Below, piece after piece: positions 42,982 through 52,107 of a stretch of DNA of 64,000 nucleotides. Source of the stretch: DTYU01 sp040757355 (lineage in GTDB: Bacteria > Bacillota > Desulfotomaculia > Desulfotomaculales > Ammonificaceae). The position numbers and the translations under genes were made by a program. Location of the stretch: NCBI GenBank assembly GCA_040757355.1, contig JBFLWY010000004.1, positions 29,496-93,495 on the forward strand. The letters run 5' to 3'. The notes beneath the pieces are model-generated. The model was not told where the DNA came from. It worked only from the letters and a program-made list of their open reading frames with translations, and searched no databases. Position 1 is the stretch's first letter. Each line of letters begins with the position of its first letter.

Positions 42982-44352
42982 CTACCGACTAGCAAAGGCT
43001 TTTTGGGCCGCGCTTTCCGCAGCCACGGTGAGGTAATAGTTGGTCGGCGCAGCAGTGAGCAGCGGGTGCGTCCCCATCTGTAAAGAAGCGATCCGGTTGT
43101 GGGTCATCCGGTTCAGGATGCAGGCAGCAATGACGTTCACCAACTCCCCGACGCTCTCGCCGCCCATTGCCTGGCCGCCCAGGATTTCTCCCGAATGCTT
43201 TTCGAATACCAGCTTTACTTTCGTTTCCTTCACTCCCGGCATTACTTTAGGGTGCCGGTTGGGAGAAGAGGCTTCGCCTACCAACACCGCGTAGCCTTCG
43301 CGGCGGGCAAGCTCTTCCGTGAAACCGGCGGCGGCCAGGGTGAGTTTGCCGACTACTGTTGATACCACGCCGATCACCCCCGGGTTCTCGCGGCGCACGC
43401 CGTACAGGTTGGCTACCACCGTCCTGGCCTCCATCGTCGCCACCGAGGCCAGCCGGGTATGGCTCGGTTTTCCCTTGAAAAACGAGATTTTAGCGGCGCA
43501 GTCACCGCAGGCGAAAATGTTCACGTCTTCGGTTTGCATGGTCCGGTCGACCCAGATTCCAGCTACAGGGTCGGCCCGGAGTCCGGCCTGGACGGCCAGC
43601 TCGACGTTCGGCCGGACGCCTGCCGCAACGAGAACCAGGTCCGCCTTGAGTTCTTCGCCCCCGGAAAGGCGTACACCGGCGACTTCTTCCCCGCCGGTTA
43701 TCTCCGCTACCTTTTGGCCGGTCAGGAGCTTGACGCCTGCGGCGGTAAGCTCCTTTTCGGCAGCGATGCAGAAGGGCTCGTCGAAGGAAAGCGCCAGGCA
43801 GTGGGGCAGGACCTCGACGATGGTGACATTTTTCTCGCTATGCCTGCGGATTTCCTCGGCGAATTCCACCCCAATGAAACCGCCGCCGATAATTACCACG
43901 TCCTCTGCCGCCTTCAAGGCAGTGAGAAACTCGGTAAGCGCCTCCGGGTTTTTCCGGATCGTGAAGACGTTCTTTCTATCCGCGCCGGGAATCGGCGGAA
44001 TGGTTGCCGTCGAACCGGCGGCCAGAACCAGTCTTTCGTAAGTTATCGCCGTGCCGTCGCTCAGAATCACCTTGCGGGCTTCCCGGTCAATGGCCGCCAC
44101 TTCGTCCTCGACCAGTTCAATGCCTTCGAAATCCAACACCGCGTCCGGAACGAGATTTCGTTCCACCGCGCCGATGGTGCCGAAGAGGTAGGGGATGCCG
44201 CAGGGGATCGGTACCGGGGAATCGCGCCGGATCAGAACCACGCTTTTGTCAGGGTAATAACGCTTGGCTACAGTAGCGGTCGTAAGGCCCGCTACGCTGC
44301 CACCGAGGACCACTATGTCCGCAGCTTCCGGAACCGGGAAATCCTCGTTCAT
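42982..44352 (-). CDS. CoA-disulfide-reductase-like FAD/NAD oxidoreductase
   Basis: A 456-residue pyridine nucleotide-disulfide reductase, start at ATG 44352 with GGAAGG upstream. FAD motif IVVLGGSVAGLTTA, an active-site-like Cys in VPIPCGIPYLFG (about residue 50), NADH motif VVIIGGGFIGVEFAEE and FAD motif IFACGDCAAK. Family roles include CoA-disulfide reductase, NADH oxidase and NAD(P)H-dependent sulfur reductase. It lacks the rhodanese domain of the homologue at 19234-20928. Its 3' neighbour is nrdJ. Confidence 0.85.
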   Translation of the reverse strand: MNEDFPVPEAADIVVLGGSVAGLTTATVAKRYYPDKSVVLIRRDSPVPIPCGIPYLFGTIGAVERNLVPDAVLDFEGIELVEDEVAAIDREARKVILSDGTAITYERLVLAAGSTATIPPIPGADRKNVFTIRKNPEALTEFLTALKAAEDVVIIGGGFIGVEFAEEIRRHSEKNVTIVEVLPHCLALSFDEPFCIAAEKELTAAGVKLLTGQKVAEITGGEEVAGVRLSGGEELKADLVLVAAGVRPNVELAVQAGLRADPVAGIWVDRTMQTEDVNIFACGDCAAKISFFKGKPSHTRLASVATMEARTVVANLYGVRRENPGVIGVVSTVVGKLTLAAAGFTEELARREGYAVLVGEASSPNRHPKVMPGVKETKVKLVFEKHSGEILGGQAMGGESVGELVNVIAACILNRMTHNRIASLQMGTHPLLTAAPTNYYLTVAAESAAQKAFASR

Positions 44353-44396
44353 TTTATCACCTTCCTTTTGATTGCAATTCGCCAGCAAAATTGGTA

Positions 44397-45896
44397 TTAA
44401 ATGCCAAGTATCTCTGCTACCACGGCTTTCATTTCTTCCCGCCGCACGACGCGCCGGTGGCGTACCGGCTTTTCGGCAAGATTCCGCAAGCCTGCCGGCA
44501 CCGGCCAGCCGGTATGGAGGGCAAGGAGATCCAGCAGCGCGAATTCGTCGTGGGTCCGGGCGACTTCTTCGCCCAGCAGCGCCCTGGCTACATCCCGGTT
44601 GAACTTGAACGGGCTGGCAGTGGACAGCACCACGGTCGTCGTGGCGTCGCCGGTTTCCCGGCGGTAGTTCTCATACACCCTGCGGGCTACGGCTGTATGG
44701 GGGTCGAGGACGTAGCCGTGCCGGGCGTAAGTTTCCCTGATCGTGGCCAGTGCGGCATCGTCGCCGGCCCAGTCGGACCAGAAGATTTCTTGGACCTGCA
44801 TGTAGGTGGTGTCGTCGACGGCATAGCGGCCGGTGTCGTTGAGTTCCTGCATCCAGGCGCGGACGCGGGCGGCGTCTCGGCCGGTGAGTTCGTAGAGCAG
44901 CCGTTCAAGGTTGCTCGAAACGAGGATGTCCATTGACGGTGAAATGGTTTTGTGAAACGGCCGGCGCCGGTCGTAAACACCGGTGTGGACGAAATCTGTG
45001 AGGACGTTGTTGGCGTTGGCCGCCAGGATGAGTCTCTTGACCGGCAGCCCCATTTTCCGCGCATAAAAACCGGCCAGGATGTTGCCGAAGTTGCCGGTCG
45101 GGACAACGAAGTTAACCCCTTCTCCCGGTCGGATGACTTCTTTCGCAAGCAGGTCCGCGCAGGCCGAAAAGTAGTAGACGATCTGTGGCAGGAGCCGGCC
45201 CCAGTTGATCGAGTTGGCTGAAGAGAACTCAAAACCGGACTTCATGAGGTGTTCCCTGATTTCGGGGTCGGTGAAAATCTCTTTCACACCGGCCTGGGCG
45301 TCGTCAAAGTTTCCTTCCACCGCCACCACCCAAGTGTTCCTGCCTTCCTGGGTAACCATTTGCCGTTTCTGGACCTCGCTTACGCCTTCATTCGGGAAAA
45401 AGACGATGATCCTGGTTCCGGGAACGTCCCGAAAACCCTCCAGCGCCGCCTTGCCGGTGTCGCCGGAGGTGGCCACCAGGATGACGATTTCCGCGGTGCT
45501 GCCGGTTTTCCGTACCGACAGGGTCAGCAGATGGGGGAGAATCTGCAGGGCCATGTCCTTGAAGGCACAGGTCGGTCCGTGCCACAGTTCCAGGATGTAG
45601 GAGCCGTCGCCGAGCGGCCGAAGCGGCGCGATTTCCGGCTGACCGAATTTTTTCGGGTTGTAGGCGGCGGTGACGCAATGACCGATTTCTCCCGCGGTAA
45701 AACCGGCAAGAAAAGGAGTCATGACGCGCCCGGCACGCTCCTGGTAGGAGACATCCCGCCAGGCGGCTGTCTCCGCCGGCTCGAGCCGCGGCAGGGTTTC
45801 GGGAACGTAAAGTCCGCCGTCCGGGGCAATGCCCTCCCTGATCGCTTGCGCCGCATTGACCCGGTCCGCCTTGCCCCTCGTACTCTCGTAATACAT
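44397..45896 (-). CDS. thrC: Threonine synthase
   Basis: A 499-residue PLP enzyme converting O-phospho-L-homoserine to threonine. The N-terminal YYESTRGKADRVNAAQAI and DGGLYVPETLP are typical of the long (ThrC2-like) type. The PLP lysine is in GPTCAFKDMALQ (about residue 113) and the phosphate-binding loop in VATSGDTGKAALEGF. No other threonine genes are adjacent. Divergent from the HEVGH protein. Confidence 0.95.
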   Translation of the reverse strand: MYYESTRGKADRVNAAQAIREGIAPDGGLYVPETLPRLEPAETAAWRDVSYQERAGRVMTPFLAGFTAGEIGHCVTAAYNPKKFGQPEIAPLRPLGDGSYILELWHGPTCAFKDMALQILPHLLTLSVRKTGSTAEIVILVATSGDTGKAALEGFRDVPGTRIIVFFPNEGVSEVQKRQMVTQEGRNTWVVAVEGNFDDAQAGVKEIFTDPEIREHLMKSGFEFSSANSINWGRLLPQIVYYFSACADLLAKEVIRPGEGVNFVVPTGNFGNILAGFYARKMGLPVKRLILAANANNVLTDFVHTGVYDRRRPFHKTISPSMDILVSSNLERLLYELTGRDAARVRAWMQELNDTGRYAVDDTTYMQVQEIFWSDWAGDDAALATIRETYARHGYVLDPHTAVARRVYENYRRETGDATTTVVLSTASPFKFNRDVARALLGEEVARTHDEFALLDLLALHTGWPVPAGLRNLAEKPVRHRRVVRREEMKAVVAEILGI

Positions 45897-46061
45897 CTTT
45901 TCCCTCCGATTTTATTTAACAAGAACTAAGAGGTGGAAAACTGTATCTAAAGTATAACATAATCATTTCCCCACTTCAGGTTCCCTAAGAGAAAACCGAA
46001 AAAGGTTTTAGTAGCAGCCCTTGATTTTCACCTTAAGAACTGAACGAATGGTGGTTCACGA

Positions 46062-46739
46062 ATGCGGCGGTCTTATTTTTTCGTGTCGGTCCTGATATCA
46101 ATCTTACTGATAATCCCGCTGATTCCTCCGTTGATATCTGTTTCCAGTGAAACCCTTGTCGCGCGCTTTGACAACGTCAGGCTATCAACGGCGCCCGGAA
46201 TCTTGCCTGAAGCCATTGACGCCGCGCTCTCCGAGATCAACCGTCTTTCGAAAAAACTTCCTCCAATCTTTGATGAAAAATGGCACATTCGGTTGGCGGG
46301 ACCATGCCGGCAGAGTCGGGACGGGTCACTGGTAACGGGCTTTTGTTTCCCTGCGCGGGGCACGGCTGTTATTCTTGCCCCCTGCGGCGGCATGCTCGGT
46401 CCGATCCTGGCCCCCGATCCATCCTCAGGTAGAACCCTGACCCTTCAGCCGGCGGAGCCTGCCGTCCCGTGCTATGTGGCAGCTACGGTCTCCCATGAAG
46501 TGGGGCACCTTGTGCGGTTTGAGTTCTTCCCTCCTGATGAGTTCCAGCAGTACCTCCGCGTACGAAACTGGCAGTGTGACACTGACCCGGAGGAGCTTTT
46601 TGCAGAGGACTTTAGGTGGTTGTTCGGTTCAGAGTTGGCAAAAGATGTACCGTTCCAGGCCAACGGGGTGGCGTTGCCTGGAGAAAAGGAACGAAAATTC
46701 ATACTTAGAAATGTTGGGCACAAGCTCAGAAATCCTTAA
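46062..46739 (+). CDS. Exported putative zinc metallopeptidase-like protein
   Basis: A 225-residue protein with an N-terminal export signal or anchor (residues ~5-28) and an HExxH-type motif in VSHEVGHLVRFEF (about residue 147). A downstream acidic residue in EELFAEDFRWLFG could be the third zinc ligand. This layout resembles small gluzincin-like peptidases, but I recognise no family. It ends one base before the convergent gene at 46741. Confidence 0.55.
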   Translation: MRRSYFFVSVLISILLIIPLIPPLISVSSETLVARFDNVRLSTAPGILPEAIDAALSEINRLSKKLPPIFDEKWHIRLAGPCRQSRDGSLVTGFCFPARGTAVILAPCGGMLGPILAPDPSSGRTLTLQPAEPAVPCYVAATVSHEVGHLVRFEFFPPDEFQQYLRVRNWQCDTDPEELFAEDFRWLFGSELAKDVPFQANGVALPGEKERKFILRNVGHKLRNP

Positions 46740-46740
46740 A

Positions 46741-47070
46741 TTAGGCGGTAATCAGATCGAAGAAACCGGTCAACTGCTCGCCCTTTTGCGCTATAAACTC
46801 TTGCAATTGCGTTTCAGAAAGAGGCCTCGTTTCATCAGGGTCGTCCTGATCGGCAAGGCTGAATAGCAGCCTTTTAACGGCTCCCTTTTCGATTGTCACC
46901 AGAATTACCACCGTCTGCCCGGCAAAATCGGTAGCGAATTCGAACTCATCGAAGTCCTCCGGCGGGTCAGGTATGTACCTGCCGGTGATTCCAAAACGAG
47001 CCAGCGCTCCCTCATCTTTGGTATTCTCCAGGTTTAAGGTCCTGCCGACATATTTGCGGAACCGTTCCAC
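46741..47070 (-). CDS. Hypothetical small acidic protein
   Basis: About 109 residues from GTG 47070 (GGGAGGAG eight bases upstream); a longer start at 47094 would place the ribosome-binding site inside the gene. Soluble and acidic with no Cys motif; segments include FGITGRYIPDPPEDFDEFE and VVILVTIEKGAVKRLLFSL. No family recognised. Confidence 0.6.
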   Translation of the reverse strand: MERFRKYVGRTLNLENTKDEGALARFGITGRYIPDPPEDFDEFEFATDFAGQTVVILVTIEKGAVKRLLFSLADQDDPDETRPLSETQLQEFIAQKGEQLTGFFDLITA

Positions 47071-47137
47071 AAACCCCACTCCTCCCAAATACACTATGGT
47101 TCGCGGTACAACGCATTACCCTTTTTTAATTTAGAGC

Positions 47138-47212
47138 GCTCCTTGGGGAGAACACCAGCGGCTTTTTTAGAATTTGTGCCCTGAGCCGCAAGTTAAGTGC
47201 AAAATGTGAATT
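47138..47212. repeat. Second copy of the 38248-38320 repeat module
   Basis: CTCCTTGGGG, AGCGGCTTTTTTAGAA, GTGCCCTGAGCCG and AAGTTAAGTGC in the same order as at 38248. A preceding GAGCGCT is a trace of a hairpin-element end. It lies just upstream of the gene at 46741-47070 and downstream of the hydrogenase operon. Confidence 0.6.
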
Positions 47213-47232
47213 AAAAAGTAGCCTGTCCCCCA

Positions 47233-48687
47233 TTAATGCGGAATGCGCTTCCAGAGCTCCCCGCCCCGGTATATCTTAATCTCTATGGGGGCTTTTCCGG
47301 GGAGGGTATGGCTGGCACACGCCAAGCACGGGTCGTAAGCCCTGACAGCCATCTCTACCATATTTAACAGCCTTTCGTCAACCGCACCGTTCCTAATCAA
47401 ACCCTGCGCCGCCTTCTTAACGGACATGTTAATCGCCGCGTTGTTCTGGACGGTGGCTACAATAAGATTCACCTCCTGCACTATCCCTCTTTTATCTGTG
47501 ACGTAATGGTGATAAAGCGTACCCCGCGGCGCCTCTACCACCCCCACCCCCTCGGCTGGTTTCGCTTTCGGTACGTTGCGTACGTGGGTGTCCGTGATCT
47601 GCGGATCCCGTGCCAGTTCCAAAATTCTTTCGCTCGCGTACAACAGTTCCACAAGCCGTGCCCAGTGGTAGGCAAGCGTGTTGTGGACCGGTTTCTTTCC
47701 GAAAAAGTTAAACAGCTTCTGGTACGCTTCCTGGGCAAGGGGAGTCGCCATCCCGTCGGCGGCGTTCAACCGCGCCAGCGAGTTAACCCTGTACACGCCG
47801 CTATCCGGTCCGTCAATAAAACCCTTCCACCCCACGCTTTTCAAGTAAGGGAATTTGATGTAACTCCACGGTTCCACGTGCTCAGCAATATGGTCAAGGT
47901 AATCTTTCGCTGCGAACGCGCACAATTCCTTGCCCAGAGGATCCACGACTCTTATCCTGCCATCATAAAAATTCACCTTGTTATCCCCGTCCACCGTCCC
48001 TGCGTAATAGGTTTCATGGCGATACAGGTCCCCGGCGATGATCTCGACAAGCCTTTCGTTTTGCAGCACAATGCTGTCGAACGTCTCCAGGCTCTTTTTG
48101 CTGAACTCGACCAGGGAGACGGCCATTTTCTCAATCTCAGCCCTGCCCTCTTCACTGAGCGGCTTCGACAACCCGCCCGGCAGTGAGGAGACGGGGTAAA
48201 TCGGGTGCCCACCCACTATCTCCTGAATCCGCTGCGCGTAACCCCGGTTATCAACGACCGCCTCTCCGATCTCCTTTCCGGCAACAGCCACCAAACCGAA
48301 TATGTTCCGTTTCGCCGCCTCCTCCCCGATAAGCACCAGGTCAGGCGCTCCCAAGGCGAAGATATGGAGGATGTGGCTGTGGGCCATGTGGGCGTTATAG
48401 TACATTTCGCGCAGCTTCTTAGCGGCTTCCGGAATTTCAACGCCGTAAACCGCATCGCAAGCCTTCGCCGACGCCATGTGGTGCGCCCCAGGGCAGACGC
48501 CGCAGATCTTCGGCGTTATGCGGGGCAGTTCCTCTACGTGCCTGCCCTCGCAAAACTTCTCGAAGCCCCGGAACTCTATCACCTGGAAGTACCCGTCCGT
48601 CACGTTGCCCGCATCGTCAAGGATAATCTCGACCTTGCCGTGCCCTTCGAGCCTCGTTGTTGGAAGGATAGAAATCTTCTTGGTCAT
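47233..48687 (-). CDS. mvhA: [NiFe]-hydrogenase large subunit (MvhA-like)
   Basis: A 484-residue catalytic subunit. Ni-Fe ligands: C62/C65 in PKICGVCPGAHH and the C-terminal pair in YDPCLACASH (about residues 454 and 457), all cysteine and not selenocysteine. A 24-residue tail after the His would be removed by a maturation protease. Closest in layout to the cytoplasmic Mvh/group 3 hydrogenases that pair with HdrA. Last gene of hdrA-mvhG-mvhA. Confidence 0.93.
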   Translation of the reverse strand: MTKKISILPTTRLEGHGKVEIILDDAGNVTDGYFQVIEFRGFEKFCEGRHVEELPRITPKICGVCPGAHHMASAKACDAVYGVEIPEAAKKLREMYYNAHMAHSHILHIFALGAPDLVLIGEEAAKRNIFGLVAVAGKEIGEAVVDNRGYAQRIQEIVGGHPIYPVSSLPGGLSKPLSEEGRAEIEKMAVSLVEFSKKSLETFDSIVLQNERLVEIIAGDLYRHETYYAGTVDGDNKVNFYDGRIRVVDPLGKELCAFAAKDYLDHIAEHVEPWSYIKFPYLKSVGWKGFIDGPDSGVYRVNSLARLNAADGMATPLAQEAYQKLFNFFGKKPVHNTLAYHWARLVELLYASERILELARDPQITDTHVRNVPKAKPAEGVGVVEAPRGTLYHHYVTDKRGIVQEVNLIVATVQNNAAINMSVKKAAQGLIRNGAVDERLLNMVEMAVRAYDPCLACASHTLPGKAPIEIKIYRGGELWKRIPH

Positions 48688-48689
48688 GG

Positions 48690-49664
48690 CTATCCTCTTT
48701 TCTTCTTGATTATCGCCGACGGAAGACTGAACTGATAAAAAATCCCGACGGCGTCTTTAACAGCGTCGAGCGCTTCCATTATCCTGGGCGGCTGGAGGTA
48801 GTCCTCCCAGTCCCCTGCCACGGACGCAATCGCAGAGATCGCTTCCGCACCGGGATCGGCTGCCGCCGGCAGCCATCCGTAGCACCCCCGGCACGGCATA
48901 TTCACGTTTATGCACCGCGCCCCGCAACCGCCGCGTGTCGCAAAACCGAGGCAGGCGATGCCCTGCTCGAGAAGGCACTTCTCGCCGTTGGCGACCACTT
49001 CGTGGGGACGGTAGAGCCGCTCGGCTTTTTTCGCTTCCTTAGCCGGCGCCCGCGGGCAGTCGTAGCAAAGAGCCTTGTCGGAAGCGAAAAATCTTTTACC
49101 GATTTTGCCCTCGGCGATGGCGCCGATGGCCCCGATAAGGTCCAGTATGGTACCTGTTGAGGGAGGACATCCCGGAACGTAACAGTCAACCGGAATCACC
49201 TGTTCAAGCGCCCTGACTTCCGGAGAAAACTCCGGAAGCCTGAGGCTCACATCGCCTATTGTTGACAGGGGCTGCGGCAGGACTCCTCCTTCGTTTGTAT
49301 TAGACGGCGCCTCTATGTAAGCCCTTTTCATCAGGTCGTCCTTTTCAAACTGGTTGGCGAGTCCCGGTATCCCGCCGAAGCATGCGCAGGAACCGAATGC
49401 GACTATATTTTTGCACTTCTTGCGGAATATTTCAGCTTCCTCGGCCTGCTCCGACGTTCTGACAGCACCGTTGATAATCCCGATTTCTACACCCATGTCC
49501 GGCAAAGCCTCCAGGTCCTTGCGCTTATAATCCAGCGCAACAGGCCAGTAAAGGATCTCCATTTCGTCCGGCAGGGTGAGTACTGCCCTGCCCACATCCA
49601 GGATGGAGACATCACATCCGCCGCATGAAGCACTCCAGTTCAAAATAATCTTAACCTTTTTCAT
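48690..49664 (-). CDS. mvhG: [NiFe]-hydrogenase small subunit (MvhG-like)
   Basis: A 324-residue iron-sulfur subunit. Proximal-cluster cysteines are visible in WSASCGGCDVSIL (residues ~9-21), GSCACFGGIPG and VPGCPPSTGTILDL; a second set CLGFATRGGCGARC...CRGCYG lies near residue 240. It relays electrons between the Ni-Fe site and HdrA/MvhD. Two bp from mvhA and overlapping the hdrA stop by four bases. Confidence 0.92.
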   Translation of the reverse strand: MKKVKIILNWSASCGGCDVSILDVGRAVLTLPDEMEILYWPVALDYKRKDLEALPDMGVEIGIINGAVRTSEQAEEAEIFRKKCKNIVAFGSCACFGGIPGLANQFEKDDLMKRAYIEAPSNTNEGGVLPQPLSTIGDVSLRLPEFSPEVRALEQVIPVDCYVPGCPPSTGTILDLIGAIGAIAEGKIGKRFFASDKALCYDCPRAPAKEAKKAERLYRPHEVVANGEKCLLEQGIACLGFATRGGCGARCINVNMPCRGCYGWLPAAADPGAEAISAIASVAGDWEDYLQPPRIMEALDAVKDAVGIFYQFSLPSAIIKKKRG

Positions 49665-52024
49665 ACTGACCTCCCGAAAGGACTCGGCCCGAGCGTGCGA
49701 AGGATTTTGTCCATCTCTTCAATCGCCTTTGCGAGATCCCGCCACATCGGCACCCCGATGTATTCCCATCTCAGTCGGCCGGGGTTCAACCCGAGCTGGC
49801 GCATGACCGTACTAAGCAGCATGACCCTTTTAGACGTCATATAGTTGCCCGAGCCGTGGTGGCAGTTTTTCGGCGGGCAGCCTGCGATTATGACGCCGTC
49901 CACGCCTTTTTGAAATATGTCGAGGATCAGGCCGGCGTTTACAGATGAGGAACAGCGTATCCTTATGCTGCGGAAGTTGGTCTGCGGAATTGTCATCCCG
50001 TACACCCCCATGAGGTCCGCCGAAGCATAAGAGCACCAGTAACAAAGCAACCCGAGGATTTTGGGCTCACCGGCTATTACCCCTGAAAAGGCCGCTTCCA
50101 CCTGGCTGAGGATCTGCTCATTGGTAAAATTCCGTAGTTGGACAGCGTTGCCCGGGCAGGCGGATGCGCAGAGCCCGCATCCCTGGCAGAAAGCCGGGTC
50201 TACTTCGGCCCCGTCATCGGTGACCTTTATGGCCCCGTGGGGACATACCGTTTCACAAATCTTACAGCGCGAGCATCGCTCTTTTTCAACCTGCGAAACG
50301 AACTTTAGTACTTCCCTTTCTCCCCTAACAAGGTGCTCCAGTGCCCTCAGCGCCGCTGCGGATCCCTGCTCGACGCTTTCCTGCACTATCTTAGGCCCGC
50401 TTATTGCGCCGGCGACATAAACCCGGTCGATGAACGATTCCGTCGGGCGCAGCATTCTGGGCTGCATCTCGAGCGGGTAGCTGTACCTGTCTGTCCTTAT
50501 CTTCAGTTTGTCAACCAATCCGGTTCCTTTCGGTATCAAAGCCTCAGCCAGAACGAGGACGTCGGCCTCAAGCTCCTCTGTCTCACCCTCAGGGTTTTCG
50601 ATGTATATCCTTAAACCGTCTTCCGTATCCTCTACCTTCACAACTTCACCGTTTATGAACTCTGCAAACTCTTTCGCCCCGTTGTAAAACTGCTCAAAAG
50701 CCCTCCCGTACGTTCGCACATCGCCGAAGTATACCATCGTAATCTCTGCATTCGGCCTCATGGCTGCCACCCTGTTTGCCTGCTTGACCGCGAAGCCGCA
50801 GCAGGTCTTTGAGCAGTAAGGCACCCCTTTGGGAATTTTTTTGTCCTTGGAACGCGATCCGCCGCAGAGCATGAAGACGACCCGTTCAACGGGACCCTGG
50901 CCGTCCGGGCGGTTCAGGCGGGCGGCTATCAAACGTTCCATTTCCATGCTGGACAAAACGTTCGGCGATCTGTAGTTCAATTCTTCGAGGGTGTTCAGGT
51001 CATAGGTCTCAAAACCCGTGGCTAAAATAACCGTTCCGAAGGCGTCTTCAATTACTTCCGGCTTCGCCTCAAGGTCAACCGCCCCGGTAGGACACACCTT
51101 CAGGCATTCGCCGCACCTGGTACATGCCGCCGCGTCGAGCGTATAGGTATCCGGTATGGCAAGTTTGTACTCTTTATCGATTGCCTTTTTGGCTGACAGG
51201 CCATAGTCGTAGTCGTTTTTTACTTCGACCGGGCAGACCTCAGCGCACTTCCCGCACGACACGCACTTTTCCGGGTCAACAAACGCGGGAGCTTTGTTTA
51301 TCTTTACCCTGAAGTTGCCGTTTTCTCTCGCAATGTCCGCGACCTCGGCGTTCGTAACGACCCGGATCAGCGGACTGTAGGCCACCTTTCTCGCCTGGAC
51401 AGGCGCAAGGCAGTCGCTTACACACATCGACGGCCAGCCCTCACACTGGATGAGATACGGAACCTGGCAGAAATGCCCGCCCAAATAAGCCTTTTTCTCA
51501 ACCAGAAGCACCTCGGTTCCCGCACCGGCAAGGTCAACGGCGGCCTGCATACCGGCCGGCCCTCCGCCTATCACGATGCCTCTCCGGGCGATCTTTACAG
51601 CCGGCGGGATGGGTGTGTTGGACCTGAGCTTAGCATAGGCCATCATCAGCATGTCCACCGCCTTGCCGGTCAGCTCGCCGTCGTGTATCCAGACGCACTG
51701 CTCCCGGAGGTTGGCCACCTCGAACATCGCCCGGTTAATGCCCATGTCACGGAGCAGCGCTGCTATACGGTCCTCTGTGAGGGTAAGCGACGACCTCTCG
51801 GAGCACCCGGCAATCAGCAGCCTGTCGCAGTCCGCGAAGTCCTGCTTCAGTCGCGCAAGGCCTTCGCGGCTGCACAGGTTCTCCATCTGCGCCGCCTTTA
51901 CGACATATTCAAGCTGTTTGGCTTTTTCTTCGAGGACAGCGGTGTTTACTTTCGCAGAAATCTGACCGCCGCAGGTACAGATAACCACACCGATCCGCGG
52001 GCTTGCAGAGTTTTTAGCACCCAT
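49661..52024 (-). CDS. hdrA: Heterodisulfide reductase subunit A fused to an MvhD domain
   Basis: A 787-residue HdrA-MvhD fusion. N-terminal VICTCGGQIS, FAD motif GIVIGGGPAGMQAAVD (about residue 149), ferredoxin motifs CVSCGKCAEVCP, CTRCGECLKVCP, CSRCKICETVCP and CQGCGLCASACP, then a C-terminal MvhD-like domain (GCPPKNCHHGSGNYMTSKR). With MvhAG it should channel H2 electrons to the flavin and its partners. No hdrBC genes are in the window, so the electron acceptor must be encoded elsewhere or be different. Confidence 0.92.
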   Translation of the reverse strand: MGAKNSASPRIGVVICTCGGQISAKVNTAVLEEKAKQLEYVVKAAQMENLCSREGLARLKQDFADCDRLLIAGCSERSSLTLTEDRIAALLRDMGINRAMFEVANLREQCVWIHDGELTGKAVDMLMMAYAKLRSNTPIPPAVKIARRGIVIGGGPAGMQAAVDLAGAGTEVLLVEKKAYLGGHFCQVPYLIQCEGWPSMCVSDCLAPVQARKVAYSPLIRVVTNAEVADIARENGNFRVKINKAPAFVDPEKCVSCGKCAEVCPVEVKNDYDYGLSAKKAIDKEYKLAIPDTYTLDAAACTRCGECLKVCPTGAVDLEAKPEVIEDAFGTVILATGFETYDLNTLEELNYRSPNVLSSMEMERLIAARLNRPDGQGPVERVVFMLCGGSRSKDKKIPKGVPYCSKTCCGFAVKQANRVAAMRPNAEITMVYFGDVRTYGRAFEQFYNGAKEFAEFINGEVVKVEDTEDGLRIYIENPEGETEELEADVLVLAEALIPKGTGLVDKLKIRTDRYSYPLEMQPRMLRPTESFIDRVYVAGAISGPKIVQESVEQGSAAALRALEHLVRGEREVLKFVSQVEKERCSRCKICETVCPHGAIKVTDDGAEVDPAFCQGCGLCASACPGNAVQLRNFTNEQILSQVEAAFSGVIAGEPKILGLLCYWCSYASADLMGVYGMTIPQTNFRSIRIRCSSSVNAGLILDIFQKGVDGVIIAGCPPKNCHHGSGNYMTSKRVMLLSTVMRQLGLNPGRLRWEYIGVPMWRDLAKAIEEMDKILRTLGPSPFGRSV

Positions 52025-52078
52025 TCTTTACTCTCCTCTGCGCTTGCTTCATAGGGGTGATAGCGGGGACTTTTTTTT

Positions 52079-52107
52079 ATCATAAGTTTAAAATCAGCTA
52101 CCGTCAA
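52079..52107 (-). promoter_or_regulatory. Near-consensus promoter of the hydrogenase/HdrA operon
   Basis: On the minus strand TTGACG, a 17-bp spacer, and TATGAT (plus-strand 52102-52107 and 52079-52084). It overlaps the 3' end of the HD-domain gene. Confidence 0.7.

Noticed and set aside
43459..44400. Long plus-strand ORF antisense to the flavoprotein at 42982-44352
   Set aside because: Antisense shadow; no domain motifs.
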